A DNA stretch of 64,000 nucleotides from Ailanthus altissimus (GCA_946807835.1 OX327706.1:21379001-21443000); one strand, 5' to 3'; shown: positions 49,616 to 63,110, counted from the stretch's first letter. The notes: generated by a model not told the origin, from the letters alone. Numbers and translations are program-made.

Positions 49616-52600
49616 TTTTATTTATTATTATTTTTAGGGTGATTATGTGGTCCGCTCGCTTTTTACTCTCTCTTAGTGTAAATATATTCTGCTGATACTG
49701 TTTGAATTGTAATTTTGAGTTTCTCTCTTCGGTCATTTCGTATAGTAAAATGTGGAAGGTGGGAAGGAAGGGGGCCGGCCTACACTTTGGGGTTATAGTT
49801 GAGTGTGGCAAATAACAAAACTTAATCATCGTTAAGTAATTATACTAATCCAATAAGCATCTCAAGTCTTTGCATAGAAAGTTTTATATGGTTTGATTAT
49901 TATTGGAAAAACTTATTCTTGTTATAACCTCATAGTCATGGGTGGCTATGTTATAAGATCCATTACCATATGTTTTTCTTCAAATAGTTTATAGTTATTT
50001 CACAACTGTACGGCACTGAATATTTCTTATTCATCAATGTAGTTTTCCACTTAGTTGATAATACAAACAAATCAATCAATGATCTTAAGATAATAAATGG
50101 TTAACAACTCTCTCAAATTTTGCTTCTATTTTAGTTTTTGTCATTTACCCAATATGGAACCTCGTAGATCAAGTCCACCAATAATGTCAATCGAAAAGCT
50201 GCTTTCACCTTCTTGGTGAAAAGAGGTCGACAGAAGAAGAAAATGAAAAAATACCAAACCAACCCAAGGCCAACTGCCAAGGGGCCAGGACTTAACTCTC
50301 ACAGCAATTAAAAGAAGAAACACAGGTAGATATTTCATTAGACAGAAAAATTTAATGGCGAAGCTCTTGTAGCTTTTATATATTTTGGCACACAACAACT
50401 GACCAATGAATTGAATGCCACAGCCACACAATATTTAATTTTATGTTAGTTGCATTATTGTTTATAGGACTTGTCATGACTCTGAGGGCATGTGCTGTAA
50501 TAGTGAGAGGTGCTTAAATATGAACCTCTTTTGCTGTTTCTGGGTTTATCTTCATTATAATTAAAGGCTGTTTGGAAGATTTTCCAAGTTTAGAAAGATT
50601 ATGAAGACATATTTTATATGAGGAGAGTTTTTAAAGTGGCCACAACAAGCCGATGGACTGTAGTTATTAGTTCCCTTTTTGGTTGGTATTAATGTGGAAA
50701 GTGGAGGAGTTATAAGATAATATAGTGTTGCTGCCTGTTTGGTAGGTAAATGCTCTTTTTCTAATGGTAATAATAACAAAGAAAAAGGGTTGCTGAGACC
50801 ACCATTGTTGTGAAAATCGTGAAAGCACATCTATATACATTAAGAGATGTGTCTTGCCTTCTTTAGGTTTGCTTTATTAGCATGAAATATGTTAGCTGTT
50901 CCGAAAGTTGAAATTATTGAGGGCCCAAATTAAACTTTATCGAGTTTAATTAATTGCCTTTGATAATATTTCCATGCTGTGAAAAAGTGTTATATTAGTT
51001 GAGTAATTATTATTTTATGTGTTTTTATTCTTGCTTATATATGGTTTATTCTGAAACAAATAATTTTTTTGAGACGTCATATGGATAATGTGTGTTATTT
51101 ATGTTAATGCTACACAGAAGTTACCACCTTTCTTCTAGCTTTATGAGAGCTGTCCTGGTCAAAGTTCCATCTTCATGAAGCAATTAACAGGCAAATTACA
51201 GGTCAATTACACAATTAAGTTGTGATATCTTGATGGGATTTGCTTAGAGCAGTTGATTTTTTCAATTTTTGATTCTGACTTTGTTGTTCGTGGCCAAGAA
51301 GTAGGATACGTATAATTTTTAAATGATCAAACTTATATTTTATTTTAAAATATGTAACAGTTTATTAATCAACTCATAAATTCATAACAAATAATCCTAA
51401 GTGTACTGAACATAGAATAAACGATACAAATTTTACTGAAAAAATAAAGGGAGAACGTTAGCAATAATAAAAGTAACTTAAAAAAAATCGATACTTTAAG
51501 TAAACTAAAACCTAAGAATCCTAAAACAAACCCTTATTAAAGACATTAGAAGAAGAATCCCACCATTTTATAATAAGAACATGTTAAACTCTTATCATAT
51601 CTTTCTTTCAAAATACTTATCCAAAAATGGAAAAGAAAAGACTTGCTTTTAAATTAACCAAATATTGATCAATCACATCTTCATAGCCATTAATGACGAC
51701 ATTTTGATCATGTCCAATGGTAGTTCAAAAATAGCAGCTATAAGAGACTGACAAGGATTTTGCGACTTCAAGCCACATTAAGGATACCTTAACATTTCAA
51801 ATTTCTTGACAATCTCAACAAAAGCCTATATGTAAAGTCTTTCCCTTACTATGAAAAAAAGCTTTTTTTTTTTGCTTAGATTTTAAAGCACTTCACTTAT
51901 CTTTTTGGACAAAATAGCACTCCAATGATTTCCTCAAAAGGAAAAAGAATGATTCATCACAACAACCATGGGCACCAACTATATAATAATCTTCTATAAA
52001 TGTCAAGTTGAGAAGAATGTGATGGATGGCACAAACATCACTCAACGAGAAATGACTGATCATCAAAGTGCTTTTGTCAAAATTGCTTATTTGTCTTGCG
52101 AAAAGTAAAGCTTTCCTTTATGGGATAGAAAGAGTGGGAGTTGAAAGTTTCCCATTTTTTTGCATTTTATTTTAAGTCCTCGATGATAGTTTTCACGAAA
52201 AAAGAGTCTAGTGTCTAACATTGGAAGAGAGTGAAGGAAAGTGGCAACCAGCTAATAGAAGTAAAATAAATGGACTTTGTTTAGACTTACTAAAGGGCTC
52301 GTATTTAAACAAGGCAAGTGATCGATTTAGTTACGTATTTGAGTGGGACTTCTTGATACTGCTCTCCACAAACCAATTATTAATTTAAAAAAAATAGTAT
52401 TCTAACGAATTCTACATTTGTATCCTGTTCGTGAAAGTTTGAAGTCAATAGGCTGCCATAGCAAAGTTTAAGTATTGGGCTTGTAAGCTCGATAAGCTGA
52501 GAAGCAAGCCCCATCTAGTTACTGGATTAGACAGCAAAATTCTTTTCACTTTTCGGTAACTCTACACTTTACTCTCCTTTGCTCACTTTTGAATTTGAAG

Positions 52601-53596
52601 TCCATCCCTTCTACTGGCTTTCAGACTCCTAGGGATGCTACAAGCCTACTACTTTTTTTGTAGCCACTTCCCACTCACCACTGTTGGTAAAAACTAAAGA
52701 GGATGAGAATTGTTTTAACTGTTTTTCTCTTCAGTTCATGATAAGAATGGACTACACAAATATTTTCACAAGATTTTACATTCAAATAATAATAATAATA
52801 ATAATAATATTAAGACATTCATTATATATATATAAATATATCTGTGTGAGTTTTAACATGATTAACTATTTGTATGCGATAGTTCAAGTCACTACCTTTA
52901 AATCTTAGATCATACCCAAACTTTCTAATAGAATGATAGTAATGCAATAAGCACTAGAATTTATATATTTCAATAACAATATTATGCTGGATAAATGGAG
53001 TGTTACAAAAGATTACATTAAAAGTCTTAATACTTTAAACAGACAATTTAACTGATCAATAGGGGCACACGCCCCTAGTGGTCCATGAATATAGCTCAGT
53101 CAATTTTTGTAGATGCTTGCTTTCATTTGTAATAATGGGTTTGATTACAGGACATGTGGACTCCCGTTCTTCTGCAAAAACTGTTGAACAAAATCCCCAT
53201 AGGCAACTGTTTTACATTGCAAAGAAAGGTGGGGTTCCCCATGCTATCAGTAGAACATAAACAGTCTGCAAAATGGAAAAGAAATTTGATCAGCAACATA
53301 TTCAACTAGGGTTTTCACTTTTCTTAAGCCTCTTAAATCAGCCCCAAACATATCCTCAATGACTCAAATCACCAGCACCCGTCAAATATTTAATCCCAAC
53401 TATGAAAAATGCTACAATTTAGCCAAAATGATAGGTAATGACTTGCAAGCATTCCACTACCATTTTAAGTGAATTGATGCCAACCACTAAGAACAGAAAG
53501 CAACGATGAAGAAAACACTCCATGCAATCAAATCAAACAAGTTATGAAAGAAGATGATGTAGTTAACATAACTTTCATTGCTACTAGGCGTCCATG
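49616..53596. other. Intergenic DNA downstream of the OTU gene
   Basis: No gene is supported. Several short frames (for example 50141-50431 and 50561-50830, minus) show no family motif. An (AAT)n microsatellite lies at 52786-52810. 53060-53260 is less AT-rich (GGGGCACACGCCCCTAG hairpin at 53063-53079) and may be distal 3' sequence of the OTU gene. Confidence 0.5.
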
Positions 53597-53712
53597 TTCA
53601 AATTCACATGAAATAGAAGCTCATAAAGAATATCAACTGTCACTGGTACTCACATTCAAATTCACATGAAATAGAAGCTCATAAAGAATAACAACTGTCA
53701 CTGGTACTCACA
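53597..53712 (-). repeat. Two 58-bp tandem units just downstream of the OTU stop codon
   Basis: Units 53597-53654 and 53655-53712 are nearly identical, sharing TTCACATGAAATAGAAGC and AACTGTCACTGGTACTCAC. They end 12 bases from the OTU stop, so they most likely fall in its 3' UTR. Confidence 0.85.
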
Positions 53713-53724
53713 TTAAGACTAAGA

Positions 53725-56700
53725 TCATATACAAAGCGCACCCATGTCAGGTGGCCCTCCATCAGATCCACAGGATGGCAAAGTGTTAGTAGTTCCTCCT
53801 TTCTTGGCTTGCTTCTTTTCCTTTCGACTCTTTCTAGTGTCAACTGTTTGGTTACTGAAGCAACGGAAACATTAGAATATGGAAAGCTTTTTCTTGGTCA
53901 AGGAGTTGTTAAAACTTCCACAACACAATGGAAAATCAGCCAAGGTTGATTTACAGTAATAAATTGTTTACAGAAAATGCATGCCAGTGTGAAACTACAT
54001 GTGAAAGACTAATTTCAGCTTTCTACTGGTGTCAGGATTAACAAAACTGCACCGAGATCCTTCCATGTCCTCCAATGTCAAGTAAGTTGCAGTTCACCAT
54101 GCACATTAGATGACCTACAGATGTTAACCTTGAAATGGAAATCTTATACTGCAAGAAATCTCAAATAGCTTAAACAGAACCTGGAAGGAATAGAGTTCAA
54201 GAATATTACACAGCAAACTTTGTAAAGGATCTCCCCGCGGCTGATCCACAGCAAGACTTATATTTCTTCTTTGATCCACAAGGGCAGACCTTGTTTCTTG
54301 GGATCTTCTAAAGTTGAAAAGAGAGAAGAATGGGAAAAAAAAACAAAAGGAGAAATCATCACTGAATCCTTTTGAGGGAGTAAAACAGAAAAAGGAGAAG
54401 GTTTATCATTGTCACGAAAATAAACCTTTTCAATTGGTTTGAATCCACTGTCATCATGGCTTCTTTTGATACTATTACTAGATTTATCCTGTTCACATGT
54501 CATCATTACGGGTTCTTCCTTGTGTTGCTCACAATTCCCATTTTCATTGTCACCTAGACATTTTTGGAATTTGTATTATGGATAAGAAAACAATCTCTTT
54601 AAATATCATGAACAGCCAAAGCAAAATACTTGCAATGTCTACCAAAGATTATCTAAAATGAATCAAGTTTTGCACTATGACAAAAGATGTTAGTACCCTA
54701 TATATCTTTTTGGAAAAAAGAAACTACAAATTCACAAATTCACAAAAACGAGTAAAACGACATACTAATCATCAACTAATTTTAATTATGGCATCTAACT
54801 CATTACATCATCATCCAAATCTTTTTAGAATGGACAGGGTATCAACAAGAAGGTTGACCAGGGTCAAGAATCTGTCTTATTTATTTGAAGACAATTCAAT
54901 TTGTAGCAGCAGTAGCTAGCGAGACTGAGCAACATACTATGTTTTAAAAAGGATACAAAAAATTAAGAAATAATAATGACTATATAAATAAACATCACTA
55001 ACTGGTGAACCTTGAGAAAATTCCTATTCCTAGAGTGTGCAAAATATATTGACTGGGCATTACCAAGAGAAGTATCTGAATGATTGTTTTCAGCAAAGTA
55101 TTCTTCTGTTGCCTGTTCTGCTATCAGAAACTCTATTGCGGCATCAACATCACCACCTACTTGCAGTAAAACCTGGAATGAGAACATTTAAAAACCAAAA
55201 AGAAAAAGAACACTCCTCAAACCTCAGAAATTAGGAACACTTAAAAACCTGAAATTTTAAGATGTAAAAGCTACTGCAGAGGAAAAAAGAAAAACACAGA
55301 CGAGTCTGAGTGTAATTTATCACCTCTTCAGCTCTTCCGGAATTTTCACAACCACTTCCCGCCATAACCAATTTGATAGATTCTGCATTGATAATACTGG
55401 CTGCTCCTTCAGACTTGTTTGCCACAGTTTTTGCTTGATTAGATGCCGCTGAAATATCAGCATCAGCCTTTAACAAACTACAAGTATTAGGCTCTTGCTA
55501 CCAATCACATGTTCAAACTTATGAATAAAAACAACACAGTTGCAATAAAAGCTTATTTTAATAAAAGAAGTTATAATAAAACCTTAATTATAATCGGGCT
55601 AGCTGGCCCATTGCAAGGGTCTTCTTTCAACCTTACACTGTTGTAATGTTCACCATCATGATAAGATCTGGACAGGAAAAAATAATGATAATACAAATCA
55701 TACGCAGAACTTTCTGATAAACATCTTTCCATAAAGATAAAAGGCAGAGCAATGAATATATGATAAGTTAGAAAACAAGAACCATCAAGCACATTTAAGT
55801 AAAGAAGAAAACAATTGTTATTATTAATGTTTTAATGCCATGCAGAATATTGCCCACAAGGATGCAAAAATAATCTTTCCAGACTAACATAGGATAACAT
55901 GTAACAACTTATATAAGCTTCAAAGTAGCTTTCTCTATCACTCTACGATTTTGGAGGCTACATTCTTATACACGTATATATTGGAAAACTTAACATCACA
56001 TCTCCTGATCTATCACATAAATCTAACAGATATATTTAACAAAAACAGAAATTAAACCACGAAAATGATAGAAGAATTGCCAAAATACAATAACAAATCC
56101 ATGATACTCACAGATGAACCATATGAGCTTCATGATAATTGAAATTCCTAATGTACCAGCGAGGAGACAGGTACTGCATCAAGCAAAGCAACGAGCACAT
56201 ATGAATTTCATATTACTCGAGTAAATCGTAATAAATATGCAATGCATGAGTGTCTGCATGTCTACCGTATAGAGCATACGGAACATGAGGCAATATGACT
56301 TGTAAACAGTAATGAACCAAGGAGATAACCATTATAATGGAATAACATGATATTCTTGTAGTAGTTCATTTAGGTGAGTGCACATGCTCTTATAGTGTGC
56401 GGAATATGAGCATGCAACTCTGCCTACTATACCGCATTTAGATGGCTGAATGCATTGTAATCTCTCTGCGGACAGTCACATGTTTCGCATATCTATCAGC
56501 CAAAAAGCCATTTACACCAAAAAGGTCGAGTGGAACATATCGTTATGCTCCTCAAATTCATCGCTCCGGCGTCATAAATAATGCCCGTGCGTTCACATAG
56601 GTGCATATATTACAAGAGATGTATAAAATAATATAATGTTACTAAATGTTGGACATTTATCTGAATGTTTCACAGTAAGATTGGATGCTTGTCTTAGGAA

Positions 56701-59700
56701 AAAAATGCCTCAAGTACATATTGAATTGAGAAGGGCAGATATTGAGTTAGTCAATGGTACTCTCATTTTTTCAGAGGGAGCTTCAAAATATTGTGCAACA
56801 GAAACACATATTAATTTACAAATAAATAAATAAACCTTTGTCATGTAGTTTCATGATAATGGGAGTAGTTTTGTTTCTGTGCTTTCAAGTGAGCAATAGA
56901 TCCAGATTGTCATATAGATAATCTATTAAAATTAAAACTCCATTCAGGCTCTCATGTGTCAGCTTTATCTTTTTGAATGTAATGGCAGTTGAACATGACA
57001 TGAGTACCTATTTTGCTGAAAGGTCCTGTATTTCAAATCATAAAATTCTTCATTCTACTAATTAAATCAAAATATAGAGCACAATGAGATAACGTTTGGA
57101 TCCCCATGGCAAGTCTGTTAATTAATTCAATCTTGCAAGTGAGAGAGCATGTTCAAACTTAGGTATTATTCTTAGACTCTTTTAGTATAAACTTGATCTT
57201 TTAGGATTGACAGCAGGTCAAAACTAATTTAAGGCAGCCCATACCCTACAACCAAGCAAGGATGAGACGAACTTAACTACATCTCTCATACAATAGCTAC
57301 AAAAGGTGCACGGCCAATTAAAGGATCAAAGGAAAGGTGAAAAAGGATAAACTATTAAAATTTGAGAATATGCAGAGGAGCCAAAGACATGAAAAGAAGA
57401 GAGAACAGGTCTCACCCGATGAATGCATATATTACTTCTTGTAACGAGAGAAGCTGCTTGCAGTTCCATATGTCCAGCCCACGTGCTATCCTTTTCCATG
57501 GATTGGCAGTATTCATCAAATGGGACATCATCCTCAATGAAGGGCTCAAATGATTCACGATTCTTCTATTGATTGACGCTCCAATATCAGATTCATTACA
57601 AGTTGATTAATAAAACAAGACAGAAAATAGGAAAAGGGGTGCACTGTAAATATAATATAAACAGAGCTTTCATTAACTGACCGGTTAGCATTACTATGCT
57701 TGTTAAAAATAAAAAATAAGATACATGTATTAGAATGTAGCTGTATATCCAGGCATCCAATACCACAGACTATACCATAATGAATGTTTTCATAAGAGTG
57801 GTCCCGACAATTGGGCACGAGTGTCTGGAAATTGTCATTGTACAGTCCCGTGGGTCCGAAGGCGGCTGAGGAAGGAGTGTTTTATGAAAACAATAGCCAA
57901 TGCAAGTATGAATCCAGTAACAAATGAAATAATGTCTTGATGTCATTCCTTGCCCATTTGGTCAGTTTCCCTACAGAGGCAGGTGGGTAGACTGTGCAGG
58001 CCTAAAGGCTAAATCTACAAGACCAGTAATTTCTATGGTTCTTTCAAAAAATAACAAGACAATCTTGAATACAATGTCTATTGCAGTTTACATCAAGCCA
58101 GTATATGGCATCATATCATGCCCCCTAAGATTCTCGATCTGTTGGTCTCCACCACACTCCAGCCATTTATTATCCACAGTTTCATGTTGATAAAAGCAAG
58201 ACACTCATGGTATCCTTCATCAATTCAAGAGAAAAGAAAAGAAGCAATATGGGTACATTTTAGTTAGTGCTAGAATCTCCATGCAGAGCATTTTAGTATT
58301 AAATGCAATTCAAAGGTGAAAACTAAAAATTATTATAAAAAAAGCAATGCCTACAAAACAATTAAGAGATTTCTGCAGTTTCTGCAGAAAAATGAGGCAA
58401 AGGTGTATAATTGACTTTTTCTTCCTCTATAGCCACTAACCACTATATATTGTACCACCATACTGCGATATTTTTGATGTTCCTCCTCATCACCTCCCAA
58501 CTGATCCGCAAGAGCCCTGCAAACTAACAGGAGTAAACAATTTTAAAATACATTAAAATGTATACACAAGATTCTTTTTTCATTTTTTTCAATGGTATGT
58601 AATGCAAATCCATGTAATGGTGAAGATTCTACAGAAATGAGTGTATAGTATGAGTGACCTGCATGATTTTCAGGCCTGAAAAAACACAGACCTGAAGAAA
58701 CAATTACCGTCAGCAGTGACCTGGATGATTTTCAGGCCTAAAACGTCAAGCTGCGCACGGAACTGAGAAATATCAGCCTGCTTTCCATGCGTTTTAGTCT
58801 GTCCACCAAGTATATGTTAGTTCATCCAGAAGTAACCATTTATGGAAACACTAAACTGAAATTTAGTTCAAAACATAATCAGCATAACTGCAACAAAACA
58901 ACTTCAAAACTTTTAAAAAAATCACCTCCACATCATCCAAAATACCACTAACTGTTTCATGTGGGCAACTCTATTTCATTTTTCATCAAGTCAAGGTTCA
59001 AATCTGCAGCTCATGCATATGTCTCCCACTCTTTCTATCCATCCAAGCAAATATATTCTAATGTTTCTTATTCAACGAACTTCTAGTCTAACAAGAAGAT
59101 GTTCTCCTCTGCTCATTGAGCCTCCAAGCAAAAGCAACCGTAACATTGTAATAACATATAGAGCACATATCTCAAGATTATAACTCACACATTGCACCTA
59201 AATCTATGTTTATAATCTAACATCTCTACAAGGTAGCCAATTATCCATCTCACTTTTCTTGTATCCTAAAAACGGTGGCTCCTACGTCTAATATCTTGAT
59301 CCGTATACAAAAGTTGCCCTCCCTCAAATCAAGAGAATCCTTTTGGCAATTGCTCATGTCAACGAGACATGCTAGTGTTGTAAATTATCAAAACACACCG
59401 CTCTCCTTAATTGATCTACCCTTAAGTTATAAGCTCTATAAGCCATGTGAAACATCCATTCTCGTTAAGCAGATTTCTATTAGAAAAAGGGTTTACAATC
59501 AGGCGTGAAAGACATTTCAAACGCATTGCTATTCCAAACATTTCTCAATGTCTTAAAACAAACAAAGTATACTTTTTACAACTAAATGGCCGATCATGTA
59601 TAGGATAGCCAATGTAATGCAGTTATTATAAGGCAACAGAGCTTTCAAGTTCGTACATTAAACTAAAATTTTGCCCAGCAATATTGCAGATAATTTTAAC

Positions 59701-59989
59701 TATAAATGAACCCTCTGCCAAAATTATACAGTTTAGAGACTACGATTTCACGTTAAAGAAGAAATTTGCAATATAATTCAAACAGAAAAAGAAAACAATG
59801 GGAAATTAGGGTAAGTTGAGGACAAAAGCGAGAACGTTTAATAACCGAAGATGATAATCAAACTGTAAAATGAATTACAAATTTAGAAAATGAAGGTGTA
59901 CCAGTAGAGATAACATAGTATAGCATTTGATAGGAACTTACGTGGGGCTGTTTCTTGGTTTTGGACTTCAGCGGTTTTGCTTTTACCAT
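53725..59989 (-). CDS. OTU7: OTU-family deubiquitinase with UBA-like region and SEC-C motif (OTU7-like), 11 coding exons
   Basis: Exons on the minus strand, in order: 59942-59989, 58692-58798, 58441-58516, 57416-57565, 56112-56173, 55583-55667, 55324-55467, 55064-55172, 54426-54553, 54210-54307, 53725-53854. The total is 1137 nt, or 378 residues plus stop, with every junction in phase. The start MVKAKPLKSKTKK and end MGALCI fit plant OTU/SEC-C proteins. The OTU cysteine-protease domain is about residues 28-165: the catalytic loop VTADGNCFFR gives Cys49 with nearby Asp46, EFEPFIEDD-like and TWAGHMELQAAS segments follow, and the catalytic His is His155 in YHDGEHYNSV. Residues about 205-247 (SGRAEEVLLQVGGDVDAAIE) look like a ubiquitin-associated fold. 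A SEC-C zinc motif, CPCGSKKKYKSCCG, spans about 311-324. A lysine-rich tail follows. Known family role: removal of ubiquitin from substrates in nucleus/cytosol. All catalytic residues are present, so it is probably active. The symbol is by resemblance to Arabidopsis OTU7. Confidence 0.93.
58653..58677 (-). repeat. Intronic copy of a 25-bp OTU exon-2 segment
   Basis: This 25-base stretch in intron 2 matches exon-2 bases 58715-58739 with one mismatch, 62 bases away. It straddles the exon-2 donor site (GTCTGTG), which is itself a non-consensus donor. Confidence 0.8.
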
Positions 59990-60150
59990 CGTTTGAAGAA
60001 CTCCCCTTCAATTTAAATTTTTTTCTTTTTTCGATTATGAAAGATAGCGAGGGTCGGCCTCAGAGTCCGAGGGATAGAGAATGAAAGATGATACCGAAAT
60101 CCGCAGACCGGAGTAAATGCAGAGACTCGGACGATGACTTCTTACCCGGG
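59990..60150 (-). promoter_or_regulatory. 5' UTR / proximal promoter of the OTU gene
   Basis: This is the stretch upstream of the minus-strand ATG. It is less AT-rich than its surroundings (CGAGGGTCGG, ACTCGGACGATG, ACCCGGGGTCG), with the sharp return to AT-rich DNA at about 60160. It is consistent with a transcribed leader and core promoter. The exact start site is not visible. Confidence 0.5.
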
Positions 60151-60635
60151 GTCGTTTTTTGATAGAGCAAAGTTTTTAAAAGTTTAATTTTAAAAAAAAG
60201 TCAAAAGTAAATTAAAAAGTATTTTTTAAATATTAAATTATTTAATTGCACGAAAGTGTTTATTTTATATTAAATTATAAAAAATATTAAATAAATTCAT
60301 TTATTTTGTATGTTCTTTTTGAGATCAAATACAGGAATTGAAGCCCTGTTTGTATTATGAGCGAGCTAAATAAATTAAATAAAAAGAGAGAATATAATTA
60401 AAAATTCTTTGAAATTTTTAAGAGATTTTTTAATTTTAAATAATATAAAATATAATTAAATTTATTATATATTTTATCAAATTCAATATTTTAAAACAAA
60501 AAAATTTAAATAAAATTAATACATAATAATTAACGAATCAAATATATTAGTTTACCACCCATCTCAAAATTTTAAGTTAATAGGTGATGACTCAATATTA
60601 AAAATAAGTCTTAATAGTCTCCCTCACGTGAAATA
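60151..60635. other. AT-rich DNA upstream of the OTU gene
   Basis: Nothing gene-like was seen; the sequence is poly-A/T and simple. Confidence 0.5.
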
Positions 60636-61140
60636 TAAATACAAGTAGGTTTGAACTAGAGTAGATCTTCTGTAAATTGAAACAAAGAGATAAATTTTAA
60701 AGATAAATCTTAACGGCCCCCTTATGTGAAATGTGGAGCCAAATAGATCTAAACTAGAGTAAATCATCTGTAGACTAAAATAGAAAAATAAATCGAGATA
60801 GTAAGTCATACCTTACTCTGGTATGATCCTCTCGCAGACTGAAACAAAGAGATAGTGTGTCTAAACTATAGTGGATCCCACATAAACTGAAATAAATAGA
60901 TAAATTAGTATGAACTAGAGTTGATCCCCTATAGACTCAAACAAAAAAATAATTGAGATAGTATGTTTGAACCATAATGGATCACTCCTAAGGTAAAATA
61001 GAGAGATATAAATCGAGATAGTATATCTGAACTAGACCATAGTGAATCCAACGATTGAAATATAGAGATAAATTGAGATAGTAAGTTTGAACCATAATGA
61101 ATTCCTCGTAAACTGAAACAGAGATATAAATTAATAAATT
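60636..61140. repeat. Degenerate minisatellite, ~60-bp period, 8 or so units
   Basis: Variants of GTTTGAACCATAATGGAT, TAGACTGAAACA and GAGATAAATTGAGATAGTA recur through the stretch. Each unit reads roughly: effector phrase TTGAACTAGAGT/ACCATAATG, GATC, AAACTGAAACA, AGAGATAAAT, GAGATAGTA. The units are well diverged. Confidence 0.85.
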
Positions 61141-62100
61141 AACTAAAAACAAATACACAGGGTCAAACTCAAGATCTTTGCTCTTATACTATATTAGTTT
61201 ACTACTCAACCTAAAAACTTAAGTTGATAGTTGATAGGCGAAAACTTAATATTAGTATTAAATACAAGTTTTAACAAAATAAAATATTGTATTTGATACA
61301 AAAATTAAAAATAAAATAACACTTACCAATAACAAAAGATTTTTGGTAGAGTCTTGTAGAAATAATACACTATGGAATATGATAGTTTTTTTTAAAAAAA
61401 AGTTGAATATGATTAATTTTTATTAATAATACACTATGGAATTAAGATAATATTATTATAATATATATGACATTATACAAATATTTTTAGAAAAATAAAA
61501 AATTTATACTTCTATTAAACTTTTATAAGTAAAGATAAAATAAATTTTTAATTTTTAAATAAATTTTTAGTTACTTTAAATATTATTAATTTTAAAAAGA
61601 ACTTTTAACGTAAAAAATTTTCCTTTAAAAAAAAGCTTTTCTAAAAAATTAAAAAAGCTCAACCATACAATGGCCAACATTCAACAACAACTCTTCTCAA
61701 AAGAATGTGTAGCATAATTCATAAATGATAAATGGATGTAGTACACAAGTCTATCATTCTTCATTCATGCCATGCCAAAAAATCTCTCTTATGTTTTTGT
61801 CCTATTTATGGATAATGTATAGTGTATAAATTTATCTCCCTTGCTATTGGGATCTGGATCAATGTGGCTATAGATTAGATCGAGGAGGATTTTGGATGGG
61901 CCCTTTTCTCTATTCATAACCTTAGTTCAAAATTTATTTCTCAATAATACGAGGCTGTGGACTAATTAGTCATGTAACGTGTGCTGAGCCTGGAGCAAAT
62001 ATATCATGCATATGACTCGATTAATTAATTGTAACAACAAAAATTATGCACTTTGTTGTGAATAATAAAATGAAAAGGCAAAGTTTTTAGACTAAAGTGT
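61141..62100. other. AT-rich intergenic DNA
   Basis: No gene seen. The direct phrase AATACACTATGGAAT occurs twice (61365 and 61428). Confidence 0.5.
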
Positions 62101-62390
62101 AATATAAATAAAACACTTTGTAAATATTAATAATTTTATATATATTCACATATATTTGCATTTGTATATAAATAGAAGCATACAACCCATATTTATAAAG
62201 TGAGTAAAGGGAGAAGGGTTAGTTTATTTCCATTGAGAGATTTTGGTAAAGAATATTGTTTATGATACTGTTCACTTATACAGTACTGTTTATAGATACA
62301 GTACTATTTATATATATGATACAATATTGTTTATAGATACATTACTATTTACATATATGATACGGTAGAGAATATTTTCAATTCTAACTT
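62101..62390 (-). repeat. Probable 3' LTR of a second Copia remnant (approximate)
   Basis: It lies directly downstream (minus strand) of a Copia 3' end with a decayed polypurine tract (minus TTAAAGGAAAAGT near 62380-62392). It contains two ~43-bp units with TTTATAGATACAGTACTATT / TTTATAGATACATTACTATT (62285-62370). The left end is not defined. Confidence 0.45.
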
Positions 62391-63110
62391 TTCCTTTAAG
62401 CTACATTACATTTAGTTGTATTTTACATTGTTAAGGAAAAATTTAGTAAGACAAAAACCTAAGCAAAATAAATACAACTCTACAATGTATAGTGGTGTTA
62501 AACATACTTAATACTACTTCATTAGAAACCTTACCAGTAAAATTTAGTGGGATAAAACCTGATCGAAGAAAAAAAGAGTGCAGTACACATTTGCAATTAA
62601 TGTAATTTCTTCATTTTAAGGAGTATGCTCCCCCTCAAAGTATCATCTATCAATTTGATAATTTGCTGAGTTGATGTAAGCTAATATTGTGAATCAATCT
62701 TTCAAAGGTTGATGTAAATTTTAATGAACAAATTTATAACATTATCAGTAAAGTGTATTTGTCTAACATCAATTCTCTTGCACTACTGCAGCTTATAAGT
62801 GTAAAAGAACTGTTTAGTTATGTTTCTTTTTTTATATTTCTGCCTCCAACTTGGGTAATACAAGCTGTATTATTTTCATATGTTATAGTTGAAATATCTG
62901 TTACAGAAGATAGGCTGCATGTATTATAGATGTGATGAATAAAAAATGTAATCATATGCATTCCTTACTTGCTTCATGTAATGCAATAATCTCAAAGTGA
63001 TTGGAAGAGGTAGCAACTGAAGTTTTCTTTGTAGATCTCTATGAGATTGTTGAATTGTTGTAAGTAAAAGATATCCCATTTGTCAATTGGTCTTATAAGG
63101 ATCATATAAA
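62391..63110 (-). pseudogene. Copia RNase H and 3' end remnant
   Basis: The minus strand shows ATSSNHFEIIALHEASKEC-like text near 62960-63030, then NTACITQVGG and RNIKKET near 62820-62880, landmarks of a Copia RNase H. A GAGGGGGAGCATACTCC purine-rich block follows at 62617-62633. It is broken by stops. Its upstream part is cut off at 63111 by an LTR insertion. Confidence 0.75.

Noticed and set aside
50141..50830. Two minus-strand frames of 89-96 residues, one hydrophobic
   Set aside because: No signal-peptide logic followed by a domain, no homologous motif and no exon context. Chance frames in intergenic DNA are more likely.
54201..54212. In-frame TAA shortly after the SEC-C motif as the end of the OTU protein
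   Set aside because: The TAA lies in a GTAATA splice donor. Splicing to 53854 keeps phase and yields a C-terminus ending MGALCI, as in related plant proteins.
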